Source of the DNA: Ascarosepion bandense
Lineage: Eukaryota; Mollusca; Cephalopoda; Sepiida; Sepiidae
Reading direction: 5' to 3'
Length of the DNA: 64,000 bases
Assembly (NCBI GenBank): GCA_037127315.1
Contig: JBBBDQ010000399.1
Location: forward strand, 216,501-280,500
This document shows, piece by piece, positions 62,097-64,000 of the stretch. The translations under genes were made by a program, and so were the position numbers. Positions within the stretch are counted from its first letter, which is position 1. Every line of letters starts with the position of its first letter. The notes under the pieces are model-generated. The model was given only the letters and a program-made list of their open reading frames with translations. It was not told the DNA's origin and ran no database searches.

Positions 62097-62872
62097 CATT
62101 TAAAAACTTCGTTGGCGTGCCGAGGGAAGATCTCAGTCTTTACATAGCAATGTAGCTAATTATTTTCATTGCTTATATTCAAGAAAAAGGTAGCGGTTTA
62201 CGAAACGATATATGTTAAAAGAGTGAGTATAGATTGTTGGCAATCAACCTCAGGCAAAGATTCGATCTATTTACCTGCCGCTTTCTTTTCCCCGTCTATA
62301 ACCGTTACGTCGCTAACATATCTCGCAAGACGATACGGTATACCCTATCGTGTCATACCCGTCCTACAGTAGATGAGCTAGTTAAGTTTTAGCTGAAGGT
62401 GAGTCATTTGATTGCACTAACAGGGCACTTGAACCAAACCCCGGTTCTTCCTTCTAAGTAAGAGTGAGCAAGAAAAATAATAATAAATTGATTGATTTCT
62501 TAGTTTTTACAGCTAATCAACCCATAACAAGTTATTTAAAAGTAAAACATAATTTTATATTTTAAAAATTTTACGTTTTAGATAATAATGTTTTAGTAAT
62601 ACATGTCTTAATAACTAAGTCATAGTGCGGGAGAAGAGGGGGATTCAGAATTTCATAAACAAACAGGAAATTATAATGATATACATAAAATGGGGGATCA
62701 GTTTCATATCATAATTATTATATTTTCTGATCCCTTAGTTTGTGACCACGATAGTTTATATACATTTAAAATCCCAGAGAATGTAAATGTATCTAAAATA
62801 AATGTGTAGCTAAGAAATTTTTTTCGTGGGGAGGAGGAGATAATAATGATATAGTCATATAAGTCTTACTGA
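62097..62872. other. No recognisable feature
   Basis: AT-rich; a scrap at 62620-62660 (GTGCGGGAGAAGAGG) may be another SINE-B piece. Confidence 0.35.
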
Positions 62873-63010
62873 TTAACCAGTAGCTGGGGGGTAAAGAGAT
62901 GGATTTATATACACCCAACTGTATTTGCGTGAAAGTGAATATAACGAAGCCAACGTGAATTTGATTGCGATTAAAAATTTAGAGTCTTATCCTAGCCACA
63001 CAAATCCTTA
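62873..63010 (-). mobile_element. SINE-B 5' part, diverged, reverse
   Basis: ACCAGTAGCTGGGGGG, AGAGATGGATTTATATAC, GTATTTGCGTGAAAGTGAAT and CCTAGCCACACAAATCC. Confidence 0.65.
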
Positions 63011-63479
63011 ACAAAACTTTTTATTCCCACGCAGTCATTCAGCTAGGTACTGACTAGGCTCAACGTTACTTAACTTTTTGAACGTATGAGAACTGGAGAT
63101 TCAAATTGTAGTGGCCGTAAACCCAAGAAGAAAAGAAAAAAGAATACAGAAATAGGAATATGGATGGAAAGACGTGCCAAAAACTGTTTATCACGCATTA
63201 TGTATATTTAGGGGAATTTTCCGCCTGATAAACTGTTTTCTCTAACCAATCAATTTCATTCTCTCAGGAACAGCATAAAGGGCGTTTAAAAAAAGTGCTT
63301 TCACTGACTTTTCTCCTTCGACGAAGTGATATTTATTCGTTTTTTCAGGCAATAAATTGGCGTAACTTATCGAAAACATCTACAAGAGACAAAGTCCAAT
63401 AACAAAAAAAATTACTATCGACAAAGTCGTTTTCTAAACGTAACTCTCCCGCCTAAATTTTTCGACTTGCCTGAAGTGA
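63011..63479. other. No recognisable feature
   Basis: Nothing recognised. Confidence 0.4.
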
Positions 63480-64000
63480 AAATGGCTGTATTGAATAAAT
63501 TGTTAGGTCTGCTGCTAGGAATGTTGGTTCACTGTGTCATTCTAGACATTTTTTCTGGCTAGAATTTATCTTACATTTTTATATGTCTACTATTCGTCCG
63601 TGTATTAAATATTACACTGCTTCTCCACTAGATAAAGTTCTGATGAAAGGTGAGATTTTAAAATGGGGAAATCGAGCGTGACGCTCGGGCTACTGGTCAA
63701 AGATTAACCCATCCACGCTTATGCGGTAACTGGGTACAAACCTTATCGAAGCTTGTCTTAAATGGTTTTACTCACCCGCCAGAAATGGTCTGTGTATTGA
63801 ATATTGTTGCTTTAACTTCTTTTCCTGGTGACCCGACCACACGAATTTACGCGTGGTAGTAGACTGGCTATTTACTGTCAAAACATTTACTTGTAACCAT
63901 TACTTCTACTCTACCAGCATCTTTCGTCGCACTTCTCGCCTGTGGAACTTTTTTCCGTTTTCTTACTTAGCTGATAGATACAATATCTAAATGTTTAATG
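63480..64000 (+). pseudogene. LINE-J-like RT C-terminal relic at window edge
   Basis: Frames read AVLNKLLGLLLGMLVHC (SIAKSAAMKVGSLCR equivalent), FICLLFVRVLN (IYKSTLRPCIE equivalent) and, near the end, TTCCGTTTTCTTACTTAGC (the F-P-C/Y-L-A-D segment). A 100-bp stretch at 63665-63770 (GTGACGCTCGGGCTACTGG) is not LINE-J. Continues beyond the window. Confidence 0.45.

Overview
This is a repeat-dense stretch of animal nuclear DNA, AT-rich, in which I could find no convincing host protein-coding gene. Long (TA)n, (CA/TG)n, (CT)n, (TTTC)n, (CTAT)n and (TTC)n runs, several tRNA-headed SINE families, APE-type non-LTR retrotransposons, a Penelope-like element with a GIY-YIG endonuclease end, Helitron-type termini and Tc1/mariner transposons all indicate a metazoan. 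A lophotrochozoan, possibly a cephalopod mollusc, would fit this repeat style, but that is inference only. Almost every open frame is a shadow of a repeat or a microsatellite.

Nicknames used below. LINE-J: Jockey/CR1-like APE+RT element; the best copy is at 26.6-30.7 kb, with relics at 0.2, 8.8, 32.4, 54.9 and perhaps 42.6 and 63.5 kb. LINE-X: a second endonuclease-RT LINE whose 3' end runs into (AAG)n; relics at 4.1, 6.4, 8.2, 19.4, 35.6, 37.8, 39.0, 41.9 and 60.5-61.9 kb. LINE-T: an older L1/Tx1-like LINE at 26.4 and 30.7 kb, split by LINE-J. Mono-SINE: a short retroposon of one to four head-to-tail 5' monomers (about 139 bp without linker expansion) plus a 3' tail matching the LINE-J 3' end. 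SINE-B: tRNA-headed, about 300 bp, ending in a hairpin and (ACTG)n. SINE-C: tRNA-headed with a (TA)n tail. SINE-D: headed by a tRNA-Leu-like sequence. HN: a non-autonomous Helitron-like family with A^TC...CTRR^T ends. Repeat E, F, G and T are unclassified.

Layout. 0-5.4 kb: LINE-J relic, mono-SINE array, three SINE-B copies, LINE-X and an LTR-retrotransposon integrase scrap. 5.4-13 kb: two HN copies, SINE-C and SINE-D, LINE tails, and a mono-SINE array splitting repeat T. 13-17.7 kb: mono-SINEs, a degenerate minisatellite interrupted by a mono-SINE, a 5S-rRNA-like relic, and a SINE-B split by a mono-SINE. 18-26 kb: HN copies, repeat E in tandem, an RT C-terminal relic and a cluster of near-perfect palindromes. 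26-32 kb: the nested LINE complex. 32-47 kb: Penelope-like GIY-YIG relic, SINE-B pair, mariner with both ends, LINE-X, and a Tc1-like element invaded by mono-SINEs. 47-64 kb: SINE-B and SINE-C (including a SINE-C dimer), two reverse-strand HN copies, a recent 746-bp tandem duplication, a SINE-B/LINE-X junkyard and a LINE remnant.

The apparent interplay is parasitic. Mono-SINEs look like internally deleted LINE-J derivatives that would borrow LINE-J machinery. SINE-B keeps target-site duplications and so looks recently mobile. The transposons and LINEs seen here are all broken. Identifications rest on reading motifs by eye.
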